NCBI GenBank assembly: GCA_934670025.1
Contig: CAKUOS010000014.1
Location: forward strand, 1-40,959
Length of the DNA: 40,959 nucleotides
Origin: an uncultured Oscillospiraceae bacterium
Lineage (GTDB): Bacteria; Bacillota; Clostridia; Oscillospirales; Oscillospiraceae
Reading direction: 5' to 3'
Part shown: one piece after another, positions 1 through 7,446 of the stretch
How the letters are laid out: every line of letters starts with the position of its first letter
Numbering within the stretch: the first letter of the stretch is position 1
Notes under the pieces: generated by a model
Told to the model about the DNA's origin: nothing
The model's input: only the letters and a program-made list of their open reading frames with translations
The model's database searches: none
Position numbers and translations under genes: made by a program

Positions 1-684
1 CTCGTCGTGTCGATCGCCAAGCGCTATGTCGGCCGCGGGATGCAGCTGCTCGACCTCATTCAGGAGGGCAATCTGGGCCTCATGAAGGCCGTTGAAAAAT
101 TCGACTATACCAAGGGCTATAAATTCTCCACCTACGCCACGTGGTGGATCCGCCAGTCCATCACGCGCGCCATCGCCGATCAGGCGCGCACGATCCGCAT
201 TCCCGTCCACATGGTCGAGACGATCAACCGCGTGCTGCGCACGTCGCACGCGATGGTGCAGAAGCTCGGCCGCGAGCCGACGACGAAGGAGATCGCGGAC
301 GAGCTGCACATCGAGGAAAGCAAGGTCGAGGAGGTTTTGAAGATCGCGCAGGAGCCCGTCTCGCTCGAAACGCCGATCGGCGAAGAGGAGGACAGCCACC
401 TCGGCGACTTCATCCAGGACGACGAGGCTTCCCAGCCGTCGGAGGAGGCAACGTACACACTCCTGCGTGAGCAGCTCGAGGAAGTTTTGTCCACGCTCAC
501 GCCGCGTGAAGAGCAGGTCCTGCGGATGCGCTTCGGCCTGACCGACGGCAAGCCGCATACGCTCGAGGAGGTCGGCCGGGAGTTTGACGTCACGCGCGAA
601 CGCATCCGTCAGATCGAGTCCAAAGCGCTGCGGAAGCTGCGCCATCCGTCGCGCAGCAAAAAGCTCCGCGACTTCCTGAATTGA
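1..684 (+). CDS. rpoD: RNA polymerase primary sigma factor (RpoD/SigA), 3' part
   Basis: The gene enters the window already open; the reading frame runs from base 1, so the GTG at 7 is internal. It is the housekeeping sigma factor that directs RNA polymerase to -35/-10 promoters. Region 2 is visible at the start ([28 protein letters not shown], then [14 protein letters not shown] for -10 recognition and melting). It is followed by region 3 (HMVETINR onward) and region 4 with the -35-binding helix-turn-helix near the end ([20 protein letters not shown]). The product ends in RDFLN, as group 1 sigma factors usually do. The N-terminal region 1 lies outside the window. Many promoters in this window fit sigma-A consensus, which agrees with this call. 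A group 2 paralogue cannot be fully excluded without the N-terminus. Confidence 0.95.
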   Translation, partial: LVVSIAKRYVGRGMQLLDLIQEGNLGLMKAVEKFDYTKGYKFSTYATWWIRQSITRAIADQARTIRIPVHMVETINRVLRTSHAMVQKLGREPTTKEIADELHIEESKVEEVLKIAQEPVSLETPIGEEEDSHLGDFIQDDEASQPSEEATYTLLREQLEEVLSTLTPREEQVLRMRFGLTDGKPHTLEEVGREFDVTRERIRQIESKALRKLRHPSRSKKLRDFLN

Positions 685-713
685 TCGGAAACAGATTATT
701 TACACTTTTTTTC

Positions 714-741
714 TTGACAACCGGGAAAATATTCGTATCAT
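714..741 (+). promoter_or_regulatory. Sigma-A promoter for acpP
   Basis: TTGACA at 714-719 and TATCAT at 736-741 with a 16-bp spacer, about 60 bp upstream of the acyl carrier protein start. The -35 is a perfect consensus. Confidence 0.75.
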
Positions 742-806
742 AGTGGTATTACAACAGACGTATCACAGCGGCGCCGTTTGCCGCCGCGCATCGGAGGAAT
801 GTTAAG

Positions 807-1025
807 ATGTTTGAGAAAATTCAGGCGTATCTGGCCGCACAGCTGGATGTCCCGGCGGAAGATATTTCCCGCGATACCACGTTCGAAAGCCTCGGCGTCG
901 ATTCGCTCGATACCGTCGAGATGGTCATGGATCTGGAAGAGCAGCTGGGCGTCGACCTCGAGCTTGAGGAAAAGATCACGACCGTCGGCGAGCTGGTCGA
1001 TTTTGTCGAGAGCAAGCTCGACTGA
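807..1025 (+). CDS. acpP: Acyl carrier protein
   Basis: A 72-residue acidic protein that carries growing acyl chains on a 4'-phosphopantetheine arm during type II fatty acid synthesis in the cytoplasm. The attachment serine is Ser33 in GVDSLDTVE, followed by the acidic helix II (EMVMDLEEQLGVDLELEE) that docks partner enzymes. Length is slightly short of the usual 75-80 residues but complete. The ATG is set by GGAGGA at 793-798. No other fatty acid synthesis gene is adjacent, so the gene appears to be a single unit behind its own strong promoter. It lies directly upstream of the SRP RNA. A specialised carrier protein for another pathway is possible, but the sequence looks like the housekeeping form. 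Confidence 0.93.
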   Translation: MFEKIQAYLAAQLDVPAEDISRDTTFESLGVDSLDTVEMVMDLEEQLGVDLELEEKITTVGELVDFVESKLD

Positions 1026-1041
1026 GCGTATCTGGTCCCGG

Positions 1042-1345
1042 CCCCGGCCGGTGGCAAGGCTGCACTACTCGGGGAGATAGCGGTGCCCTGTAACCCGCAA
1101 TCCGCTACAGCGGGGACGAATTCCCGACCGAGGGTGTACACTGTGCCGTCTGACCCGGATAAGCGGTGTTGAAGATCCGGTCTTGCGCAATAGGGCTCTG
1201 TGAACCGTGTCAGGTGGGGAACCAAGCAGCACTAAGCAGACCACCCTGTGTGCCGCGAGGTTGCCGTTTCGGAGCTGGCTGTCCGGGTAACGGGTGTAGT
1301 GTCCATTCGAAGAAGGGTGTGCAGTCTTGCCACCGGCCGTGTGCC
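1042..1345 (+). ncRNA. ffs: Signal recognition particle RNA, large (Alu-containing) form
   Basis: About 300 nt of RNA scaffold for the signal recognition particle, which targets secreted and membrane proteins. The 5' strand (1045-1065, CGGCCGGTGGCAAGGCTGCA) pairs with the 3' strand (GTGCAGTCTTGCCACCGGCCG, about 1319-1339) almost perfectly, closing the long rod. The SRP54/Ffh-binding apical loop is at about 1209-1230: GTCAGGT, then GG-GGAA-CC, then AAGCAGC. The 5' part (GGGGAGATAGCGGTGCCCTGT onward) resembles the Alu domain of Bacillus/Clostridium SRP RNAs, not the 4.5S RNA of Proteobacteria. Exact ends are estimated from the pairing. It begins about 17 nt after acpP stops, so it may be made by readthrough and processing or from a promoter inside acpP. 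Confidence 0.93.
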
Positions 1346-1346
1346 G

Positions 1347-1375
1347 CAAAAACCGAAGCCCGGCTTCGGCTTTTG
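1347..1375 (+). terminator. Intrinsic terminator of the SRP RNA
   Basis: 7-bp stem CCGAAGC/GCTTCGG (1353-1359 with 1363-1369), loop CCG, followed by CTTTTGTT. Confidence 0.85.
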
Positions 1376-1404
1376 TTATGTTATGAAAGGAAGGAACCGC
1401 GCAT

Positions 1405-2856
1405 ATGCATCGTGTGCTGGAAGATCTCGAGCCGAAGGCCGTATTTCACTATTTTGAGGATCTGAGCCGTATCCCGCACGGCTCGCGCAATACCAAAGCC
1501 GTCAGCGACTACTGCGTCGCGTTCGCAAAGCAGCGCGGCCTGTGGGTGTATCAGGACGAACTCAATAACGTCATCATCAAAAAGCCCGCATCCGCAGGTT
1601 ACGAGGCCGCGCCGGCCGTCATTTTGCAGGGCCATCTGGACATGGTCGCGGAAAAAACGCCCGAAAGCCCCATGGACTTTACAAAGGACGCGCTCGATCT
1701 CCGGACCGACGGCGAAGCCGTCTGGGCCAACGGGACGACACTCGGCGGCGACGACGGCATCGCCGTTGCGATGGCGCTGGCCGTTCTCGACAGCGATACC
1801 ATCGCTCACCCGGCGCTTGAGGCGGTCTTCACCGTCGACGAGGAGATCGGCATGGAGGGCGCGCAGGGGCTTGACTATACGCAGCTGCACGCGCGCCGGA
1901 TGCTGAACATCGACTCCGAGGACGAGGGCATCTTCACCGTCAGCTGCGCCGGCGGCGCAAGCGCGCACGTGTCCATCGGCCTGACCGAAGCGCCGTGCGC
2001 GGCGTGCGGCGTGAAGCTGCGCGTTTCCGGGCTCATCGGCGGCCACTCCGGACAGGAGATCAACAAGGGCCGCGCAAACGCCAACATCCTGCTCGGGCGC
2101 GCTTTGCAGGCGCTGCTTGCCAAACTGCCCGTGCGGCTCGTTTCGGCGGCCGGCGGCAGCAAGGATAACGCCATCCCGAACGCATCCGAGGCCGTTCTGG
2201 CCATCAGCGAGGCCGATCTTGCAGCCGCGGAAGCGAGCGCTGCGGCGTGCGATGCGGACTTCAAAAAGGAATATGCCGCCGCCGATCCCGGCGTTCTCGT
2301 GACGCTGACAAGGCAGGAGGCCGCTCAGTCCGCGCTGACGGAGGAGGCCACGCGCCGCGCGGCCGATTTCCTGCTGCTCGTGCCGAACGGCATCGCCGCC
2401 ATGAGCATGGACATCGCGGGGCTGGTGCAGACGTCGTGCAACCTCGGCATTTTCGCGGTTGCGGACGGCGTTCTGACGGCGGTCAGCTCGGTGCGCAGCT
2501 CCGTCGCCTCGCAGAAGCAGATGCTGCTCGACCGCTTTGACGCGCTGGCAAACCGCCTCGGCGGCAAGCTGACCGTCACGGGCGCGTATCCCGCGTGGGA
2601 ATACCGCCGTGAATCCGTTCTGCGCGACAAGATGGCGGAGATTTACAAGCAGCAGACCGGTAAGGACGCGAAGATCGAGGCCATCCACGCGGGGCTGGAA
2701 TGCGGCCTGTTCGCGGGCGCGCTCGACGGGCTCGACTGCGTCTCCTTCGGCCCCGACCTCGTCGATATCCACACGACGCGCGAGAAGATGCTCGTGCCCT
2801 CCGTGCAGCGCACGTGGCGCTTCCTGCTTGCCGTACTGGCCGCGCTGGATAAGTAA
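1405..2856 (+). CDS. pepD: Aminoacyl-histidine dipeptidase (peptidase family M20C)
   Basis: A cytosolic di-zinc metallopeptidase of 483 residues, the usual size for PepD, which cleaves Xaa-His and other dipeptides during peptide recycling. Metal-site motifs are all present: QGHLDMV (His77, Asp79), GGDDGIAVA (Asp116-Asp117, bridging) and DEEIGMEGA (general base Glu146 or Glu147). The C-terminus carries the family motifs HAGLECG and FGPDLVDIHTTREKM. The lid/dimerisation domain lies in the middle. The start follows AAGGAAGGA at 1387-1395. It stands alone between the SRP RNA terminator and a bidirectional terminator, convergent with the recR operon. Substrate range within M20C cannot be read from the sequence. 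Confidence 0.93.
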   Translation: MHRVLEDLEPKAVFHYFEDLSRIPHGSRNTKAVSDYCVAFAKQRGLWVYQDELNNVIIKKPASAGYEAAPAVILQGHLDMVAEKTPESPMDFTKDALDLRTDGEAVWANGTTLGGDDGIAVAMALAVLDSDTIAHPALEAVFTVDEEIGMEGAQGLDYTQLHARRMLNIDSEDEGIFTVSCAGGASAHVSIGLTEAPCAACGVKLRVSGLIGGHSGQEINKGRANANILLGRALQALLAKLPVRLVSAAGGSKDNAIPNASEAVLAISEADLAAAEASAAACDADFKKEYAAADPGVLVTLTRQEAAQSALTEEATRRAADFLLLVPNGIAAMSMDIAGLVQTSCNLGIFAVADGVLTAVSSVRSSVASQKQMLLDRFDALANRLGGKLTVTGAYPAWEYRRESVLRDKMAEIYKQQTGKDAKIEAIHAGLECGLFAGALDGLDCVSFGPDLVDIHTTREKMLVPSVQRTWRFLLAVLAALDK

Positions 2857-2866
2857 AACATACGCA

Positions 2867-2902
2867 AAAAGCCTGTGTGATCCATGGATCACACAGGCTT
2901 TT
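2867..2902. terminator. Bidirectional terminator between pepD and recR
   Basis: A 36-bp perfect palindrome, AAAAGCCTGTGTGATCCA and its complement. A-tract on one side and T-tract on the other let it end both the plus-strand pepD transcript and the minus-strand dnaX-ybaB-recR transcript. Confidence 0.9.
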
Positions 2903-2913
2903 GTTCGTTTGCG

Positions 2914-3513
2914 TCAGATCTCTCTGCGGCCTTCGAGCGCGCGCAGCAGCGTTACCTCGTCGGCGTATTCCAGCTGACTGCCGACCGGGATGCCGTAGGC
3001 CAGCCGCGTGACCTTGACGCCCATCGGGCGCAGCAGCCGCGAGAGATACATTGCCGTGGCCTCGCCCTCGGTGTCGGGGTTCGTGGCCATGATGATCTCG
3101 CGCACATTGCCCTCGGACACGCGCGTGAGCAGCTCGCGGATGCGCAGATCGTCGGGCCCGACGTGGCTCAGCGGCGAAATGACGCCGTGCAGCACGTGGT
3201 ATACGCCGTGGTATTCGCGCGCGCGCTCCATGGCGATGACGTCCTTCGGCTCGGCGACGACGCAGATGAGCGCGTGATCGCGCTCGGGATCGTCACAGAT
3301 GCCGCACACGTCCCGGTCGGTCAGATTCTGACACACCGGACACAGACGGACGCTGTTTTTCGCGTCGAGAATGGCCTGCGCGAAGCCCTCGGCGTCCTCC
3401 TTCGGCAGCGACAGCAGATAAAACGCCAGCCGCTGCGCGGATTTCATGCCGATGCCCGGCAGACGTGCGAATTGTTCTGTCAGCCGCTCCAATGCGGCGG
3501 GGAATGCGCGCAT
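2914..3513 (-). CDS. recR: Recombination mediator RecR
   Basis: A 199-residue DNA-clamp protein that works with RecO to load RecA onto gapped DNA. In order: an N-terminal helix-hairpin-helix (LPGIGMKSAQRLAFYLL), a four-cysteine zinc finger (CPVCQNLTDRDVCGIC), a Toprim domain (ICVVAEPKDVIAMER and the NPDTEGEATAMYL motif), and the C-terminal end with GIPVGSQLEYADEVTLLRAL. Length and motif order match the family. Its ATG overlaps the ybaB stop by one base (TGATG), so translation is probably coupled. It is the last gene of dnaX-ybaB-recR. Confidence 0.96.
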   Translation of the reverse strand: MRAFPAALERLTEQFARLPGIGMKSAQRLAFYLLSLPKEDAEGFAQAILDAKNSVRLCPVCQNLTDRDVCGICDDPERDHALICVVAEPKDVIAMERAREYHGVYHVLHGVISPLSHVGPDDLRIRELLTRVSEGNVREIIMATNPDTEGEATAMYLSRLLRPMGVKVTRLAYGIPVGSQLEYADEVTLLRALEGRREI

Positions 3514-3863
3514 CAGAACAGACCGCCCAGATTCAGACCGCCCGTGAGCTTCGACATATTGGCCGTCTGGTCGGCCTCCGCCTTGCGCATGGCCTCGTTG
3601 ACGGCGGCGACGATCAGATCCTGGAGCATTTCGACGTCGTCGGGATCGACGGCCTCGGGGTCGATGGTGATGTGCTTGAGCTCGCGGCTGCCGGAGCAGA
3701 CCGCCGTCACAACGCCGCCGCCCGCGGCCGCTTCATACTCTTTATTTTGCAGCTCCTCCTGCATTTTGAGCAGGTTTTCCTGCATTTTCTGCGCCTGCTT
3801 CATCATCTGCATCTGGTTCATGCCGCCCATCGGCATACCGCCGCGATATCCGCCTTTTGCCAT
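3513..3863 (-). CDS. ybaB: YbaB/EbfC family nucleoid-associated protein
   Basis: A 116-residue small DNA-binding protein that forms dimers gripping DNA, in the conserved place between dnaX and recR. A Met/Gly/Gln-rich start (MAKGGYRGGMPMGGMNQMQ) leads into a helix that often forms a coiled coil (MMKQAQKMQENLLKMQEELQNKEY). The core follows: GGGVVTAVCSGSRELKHITIDPEAV and DLIVAAVNEAM. The ATG at 3861-3863 was chosen because the family begins just before this region; a longer upstream frame would overlap the dnaX 3' end without homology. A 28-nt gap separates it from the dnaX stop. Confidence 0.93.
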   Translation of the reverse strand: MAKGGYRGGMPMGGMNQMQMMKQAQKMQENLLKMQEELQNKEYEAAAGGGVVTAVCSGSRELKHITIDPEAVDPDDVEMLQDLIVAAVNEAMRKAEADQTANMSKLTGGLNLGGLF

Positions 3864-3891
3864 TGTTTCCGTTCTCCTTATTGCAATTAAA

Positions 3892-5520
3892 TTATTTGAT
3901 CGTGAAAATGTCGCTGTGTTGCTGGCCGAACTGCACCAGCGCGTCCATGGGATCCTCGCCGTGGGACGCGACCTGATTTTTGAGCGCAAAGCGCACCGCG
4001 ACGGGCCTGCCGAGGATCGCCGAAGCCTTCTCCCGCACGAGCTGCTCGATGGCGGGCTTTTTGATCATGCCGAGGACAAATTCATTCTCCGCCGCCATGA
4101 TGAGACTCTCGCCCTGCAAAACCGGCCGCACGGGCCCGTTCGGCGCGAAGAAGCCGCGGTCCTTGGCGGACAGACTTGCGCGCAGCCGCTCGGACAGCTC
4201 GGGCCAGAAGGCCGCGGGCGCGGCCGGCTGGTTTTGTGCCGGCTGTTCGGGCGCGGGCTGCGGCTCGGGCGGCAAAAGGCCGCGCTCCGGGTCGTCCGCG
4301 TCGTCCGGGAACGGCGGCCGGTCGTCGTCAAAGTCGTCCGCAGAAGCCTTCGGCGCGGGCTGCATCACGACGCCTGCGGCCAATTGCTCCTCCACGCGCG
4401 AGATGCGCGCGTTCAGCGCCTGCGCGTCGAGCTGAAGGGCCGGTTCGCACAGCTGCATGAGAAGCAGCTCCGCCGCGACGCGCACATCGGCGTTTTTGCC
4501 GAACGAGGCGCGCGTCTGCTGCGTCTCGGTCAGGATCCGCATCAGTTCGCCCGGGGAAAATGCGTCCCGCAGGGCCAGCGCCTGCTGCTCCGTGGCGATC
4601 CCGGAGAGCATCGCAAGGCCGCTTTTCGGCGCAGTGCGCAGAACGAGCAGATCGCGGCACAAAGCGCTCATCTCGCCGAGCAGCGCGCCGACGTCCTTGC
4701 CCGCGGAATAAAGCCCGGCGAAGAGCGTCAGCGCCTTCGCCGTATCCTTCTGTGCGATGGCCTGCATGAGCTCCGCCGTGCGCTTTTCACCCGCAAGACC
4801 GAGACAGGCGTAGACGCTCTCGAGCGTCACGGCGCCGTTTGCCGCCGACGCGCACTGGTCGAGCAGACTCACGCCGTCGCGCATACCGCCGTCGGCCAGC
4901 CGCGCGAGAAGATGCACGGCCTCGGGCTCGATCTCGATATGCTCCTGATAGGCGATATAGTTCAGGCGCGCGGCGATATCCTCGGGCAAAAGCCGTTTGA
5001 ACGCGAACCGCTGGCAGCGCGAGAGGATCGTCGCCGGGACCTTTTGCAGCTCGGTCGTGGCGAGGATGAACAGCAGATGCGCCGGCGGCTCTTCAATGAT
5101 CTTCAAAAGCGCGTTGAACGCCGCGGCCGAGAGCATATGCACCTCGTCGATGATGTACACGCGCATTTTGACCGAGCCGGGCGTATAGATCGCGTCGTCG
5201 CGCAGCACGCGCACGGAGTCCACGCCGTTGTTGGAAGCGGCGTCGATTTCCAGCACGTCCATGCAGCTGCCCTCGTCGATGGCGCGGCACGACGGACACA
5301 CGCCGCACGGGTCGCCGTGGTTCGGGTTCTCACAGTTGACCGCCTTGGCCAGGATTTTGGCGCAGGAGGTCTTGCCGGTGCCGCGCGTGCCGGTGAACAG
5401 ATACGCATGGCTGAGCCTGCCCGTTTCGAGCTGCGCGCGCAGCGTATTGGTCACGCTTTTCTGCCCCACAACGTCGGAAAACGTCTGCGGCCGGTATTTG
5501 CGGTACAGCGCCTGATACAT
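3892..5520 (-). CDS. dnaX: DNA polymerase III subunit tau (and gamma)
   Basis: The clamp-loader ATPase, 542 residues. It opens the sliding clamp and ties the replisome together. Seen: MYQALYRKYRPQTFSDVVGQ at the start, Walker A GTRGTGKTSCAK, a zinc-binding loop with four cysteines (CENPNHGDPCGVCPSC), Walker B DEVHML, the sensor region ILATTELQKVPATILSRCQRF, then a Pro/Ala/Asp-rich linker and a short C-terminal tau-like domain. The ATG at 5518-5520 is preferred: GGAGGTG lies 6 nt upstream, and the ATG 15 bases further upstream overlaps that very site. First gene of the dnaX-ybaB-recR operon. Confidence 0.96.
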   Translation of the reverse strand: MYQALYRKYRPQTFSDVVGQKSVTNTLRAQLETGRLSHAYLFTGTRGTGKTSCAKILAKAVNCENPNHGDPCGVCPSCRAIDEGSCMDVLEIDAASNNGVDSVRVLRDDAIYTPGSVKMRVYIIDEVHMLSAAAFNALLKIIEEPPAHLLFILATTELQKVPATILSRCQRFAFKRLLPEDIAARLNYIAYQEHIEIEPEAVHLLARLADGGMRDGVSLLDQCASAANGAVTLESVYACLGLAGEKRTAELMQAIAQKDTAKALTLFAGLYSAGKDVGALLGEMSALCRDLLVLRTAPKSGLAMLSGIATEQQALALRDAFSPGELMRILTETQQTRASFGKNADVRVAAELLLMQLCEPALQLDAQALNARISRVEEQLAAGVVMQPAPKASADDFDDDRPPFPDDADDPERGLLPPEPQPAPEQPAQNQPAAPAAFWPELSERLRASLSAKDRGFFAPNGPVRPVLQGESLIMAAENEFVLGMIKKPAIEQLVREKASAILGRPVAVRFALKNQVASHGEDPMDALVQFGQQHSDIFTIK

Positions 5521-5543
5521 CCGGTTCACCTCCATATGGGGTC

Positions 5544-5572
5544 ATTATACACAATTTCCGCGGGAAAGAAAA
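5544..5572 (-). promoter_or_regulatory. Likely promoter of the dnaX operon
   Basis: On the minus strand a perfect TATAAT (plus-strand 5544-5549) lies 23 bp upstream of the dnaX start. The -35 (TTTTCT at 5567-5572, 17-bp spacer) is weak. Confidence 0.5.
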
Positions 5573-5646
5573 GAGCGTTGATAAAATCTTTCCGTCTGGC
5601 AGATCTGGTCCTGTGATTGTCAAAAAGTATGGGGAAATCTTCCGTG

Positions 5647-5808
5647 ACAGAGTCGCGGGGGAAGAGTGAAGGGGGCAAAGAGCCCCCTTCGCGTTCAATC
5701 AAGCAGTTTTTAGAACCGTTAATGGTTCTAAAAACTGGGCTCTGCGTACCGAAAAGTCTTTTCGGTACGCAGAGGACCGGGAGGACTGCGATGCAGTCCT
5801 CCCGGTCC
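5647..5808 (+). repeat. Four-hairpin intergenic element, copy 1
   Basis: Fills most of the gene-free stretch 5536-5874. The head (5655-5702) differs at one position from 18665-18712. Hairpins in order: 9-bp GAAGGGGGC stem (5668-5690); perfect 14-bp stem CAGTTTTTAGAACC (5704-5737, loop 6); perfect 17-nt inverted repeat CTCTGCGTACCGAAAAG (5740-5774); perfect 15-bp stem GACCGGGAGGACTGC (5775-5807, loop GAT). No credible coding frame. It sits between the minus-strand htrA and dnaX genes. See copy 2 at 18655-18806. Confidence 0.85.
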
Positions 5809-5874
5809 CGTAAGAAGGAAGATGAAGAAACGGAGGGAATCCTCTGAAGAGGAGAAACGATCAAAAGGGGCTGC

Positions 5875-7251
5875 TCAGCCGCCGAAGCCGAAGCCGAACG
5901 GCCACGAGCCGCCGTACTGGCCGTTATCCTGGCCGCCGTACTGGTTGTAGGCGTCCTGCTGCTGCGCGGCATCGCCGCTGGTCTGCTGCGGCAGCGCGTC
6001 GGTCTTCTGCTCGCCGATGGTGATGGTCAGCGTGAGCGTCTGACCCTGACGGTAGACCGTCAGCTCCATCGCATCGCCCGCGGCGGCGGCCTGTACGTAC
6101 TTTTTGAGATCGCTGCTGTTCGAAATTGCTTCGCCGTTCACAGCCGTGACGATGTCGCCCGTCTGCAAACCGGCCTCGGCCGCCGGGCCGTTTTCCGTAA
6201 CGGAGCGGATGGCCGCGCCTTCGGGCAGGCCGTAGCTCTGGCTCTCGGCGGAAACATCGGAGATCGTCACGCCGATATACGGCTTTACGATGTAGCCGTT
6301 CGTGATGATCGACTCAAAGATCGACCGCACCTGATCGATGGGGATGGCGAAGCCGATGTTGTCGATGGACGCCTCGGACGACGAGCTGGAGGAAGAATAC
6401 TTTGCGTTCGTGATGCCGATGACCTCGCCGTACATATTGAACAGCGCGCCGCCGGAGTTACCGGAGTTGATGGCGCAGTCGGTCTGGATGAGGTTCATCG
6501 TCGTGCCGGTGGAGAAGGTCACGGGCCGGTCAAGCGCGCTGACCGAGCCGGTCGTCAGCGAGAACGTCAGTTCGCCCAGCGGGTTGCCGATAGCCACGAC
6601 GCTGTCGCCGACATTCAGCGTGTCGGAATCGCCCAGCACGACCGGAACCAGATCCGCCGCGTCGATCTTCAGAACGGCGATGTCGTTGCTTTCGTCGTAG
6701 CCGACGAGCTTTGCGTCGTAGCTCGTGCCGTCATACGTCGTGACGGTGATGGTGCTGGAGCTTTCGACGACGTGATAGTTCGTCAGGATGTAGCCGTCCT
6801 GCGTCAGGATGAATCCCGAGCCTGCGGCGGCCGCCGTGGTCTGATAGCCGAAGTAGTTGGTGGTGATGGAGGTCGTAATGCCGACGGTGGAGTTGACGTT
6901 CTGCGCGTAGATCTCGCTGGCCGAGAGCGCCTTGCCGGTGTCGACGGAGGCGACCGTCAGCGCCGCGGCCTGCCGCTTGCTATCGAGCATCACGGAGGCC
7001 TCGGAGGATGCCGCCGCGGGCTGTGCGGCGGACGCGGTGTTTTTCTGCATCAGCGCGGCTGCGCCGAAGCCCGAGCCGCCGCCGACCAGCGCGCACGCCA
7101 GCAGCAGCGCGGCGATCTTACCGGCCTTGCCGCCCTTTTTCTTCTGCGGCTGCTGCGGCTGCTGCGACGGCTGCTGGCCGTCAAACGAATAAGCATAAGT
7201 CTGCTGCTGATCAGTGGGTTCATTGGAAGATGCATTGTAGAATTCAGACAT
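5875..7251 (-). CDS. htrA: HtrA/DegP-like membrane-anchored serine protease with PDZ domain
   Basis: A 458-residue quality-control protease acting outside the membrane. A Gln/Pro-rich cytoplasmic N-terminus of about 43 residues and one membrane segment (IAALLLACALVGGGSGFGAA) precede an S1C trypsin-like domain. Catalytic triad: His160 (TNYHVVES), Asp190 (SNDIAVLKID), Ser266 (GNSGGALFN). One PDZ domain follows (PYIGVTISDVSAESQ ... GDIVTAVNGEAISNSSDL). The tail is Gln/Gly-rich and ends WPFGFGFGG, a low-complexity extension beyond the usual HtrA end. GGAAAGGAGCG precedes the ATG. Firmicute homologues are often controlled by envelope-stress two-component systems; one is encoded 4 kb away, but a link is only inference. 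Confidence 0.94.
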   Translation of the reverse strand: MSEFYNASSNEPTDQQQTYAYSFDGQQPSQQPQQPQKKKGGKAGKIAALLLACALVGGGSGFGAAALMQKNTASAAQPAAASSEASVMLDSKRQAAALTVASVDTGKALSASEIYAQNVNSTVGITTSITTNYFGYQTTAAAAGSGFILTQDGYILTNYHVVESSSTITVTTYDGTSYDAKLVGYDESNDIAVLKIDAADLVPVVLGDSDTLNVGDSVVAIGNPLGELTFSLTTGSVSALDRPVTFSTGTTMNLIQTDCAINSGNSGGALFNMYGEVIGITNAKYSSSSSSSEASIDNIGFAIPIDQVRSIFESIITNGYIVKPYIGVTISDVSAESQSYGLPEGAAIRSVTENGPAAEAGLQTGDIVTAVNGEAISNSSDLKKYVQAAAAGDAMELTVYRQGQTLTLTITIGEQKTDALPQQTSGDAAQQQDAYNQYGGQDNGQYGGSWPFGFGFGG

Positions 7252-7403
7252 GATATTTCGCTCCTTTCCGCACGCCTCGCGGTGTGCGCCGGTTCATTTC
7301 TTTTTGTGCTTTCAGGATAACGCCGAATTCTGAAATAACGCTGAAAAAACTGAAAACGTTCTGTGAATGGACTATGAAGATTTCGTCACATTTTGCGCGG
7401 CGT

Positions 7404-7434
7404 AAAAAAGTCCCGGCGGCAAAGCCGCCGGGAC
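7404..7434 (-). terminator. Intrinsic terminator of fumC
   Basis: Perfect 11-bp stem GTCCCGGCGGC (7410-7420 with 7424-7434), loop AAA; on the minus strand it is followed by six T residues (7404-7409). Confidence 0.9.
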
Positions 7435-7446
7435 TCGCGCGCCGGG

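Noticed and set aside
1026..1404. Small open frames inside the SRP RNA region
   Set aside because: The stretch is explained by the paired SRP RNA and its terminator; none of the frames has a ribosome site.
1381..2892. A 503-residue minus-strand frame opposite pepD
   Set aside because: Antisense of a clear M20C peptidase; no recognisable motif and no ribosome binding site.
2867..2902. The 36-bp perfect palindrome as a recombination or replication site
   Set aside because: Its A/T-flanked GC stem and position between convergent genes are fully explained by a two-way terminator.
3892..5520. Programmed frameshift in dnaX producing gamma
   Set aside because: The best slippery run near the 3' end (ATCAAAAAGCCC) is short and too close to the C-terminus, without a clear stimulatory hairpin or internal ribosome site.
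2884..5616. A 910-residue open frame on the plus strand across recR, ybaB and dnaX
   Set aside because: It is the antisense shadow of three well-supported genes in high-GC DNA; the predicted protein is Arg/His/Gln-rich without any domain.
5647..5808. CRISPR array, given repeated hairpins
   Set aside because: Units differ in sequence and length, and there are no spacers of uniform size or cas genes.
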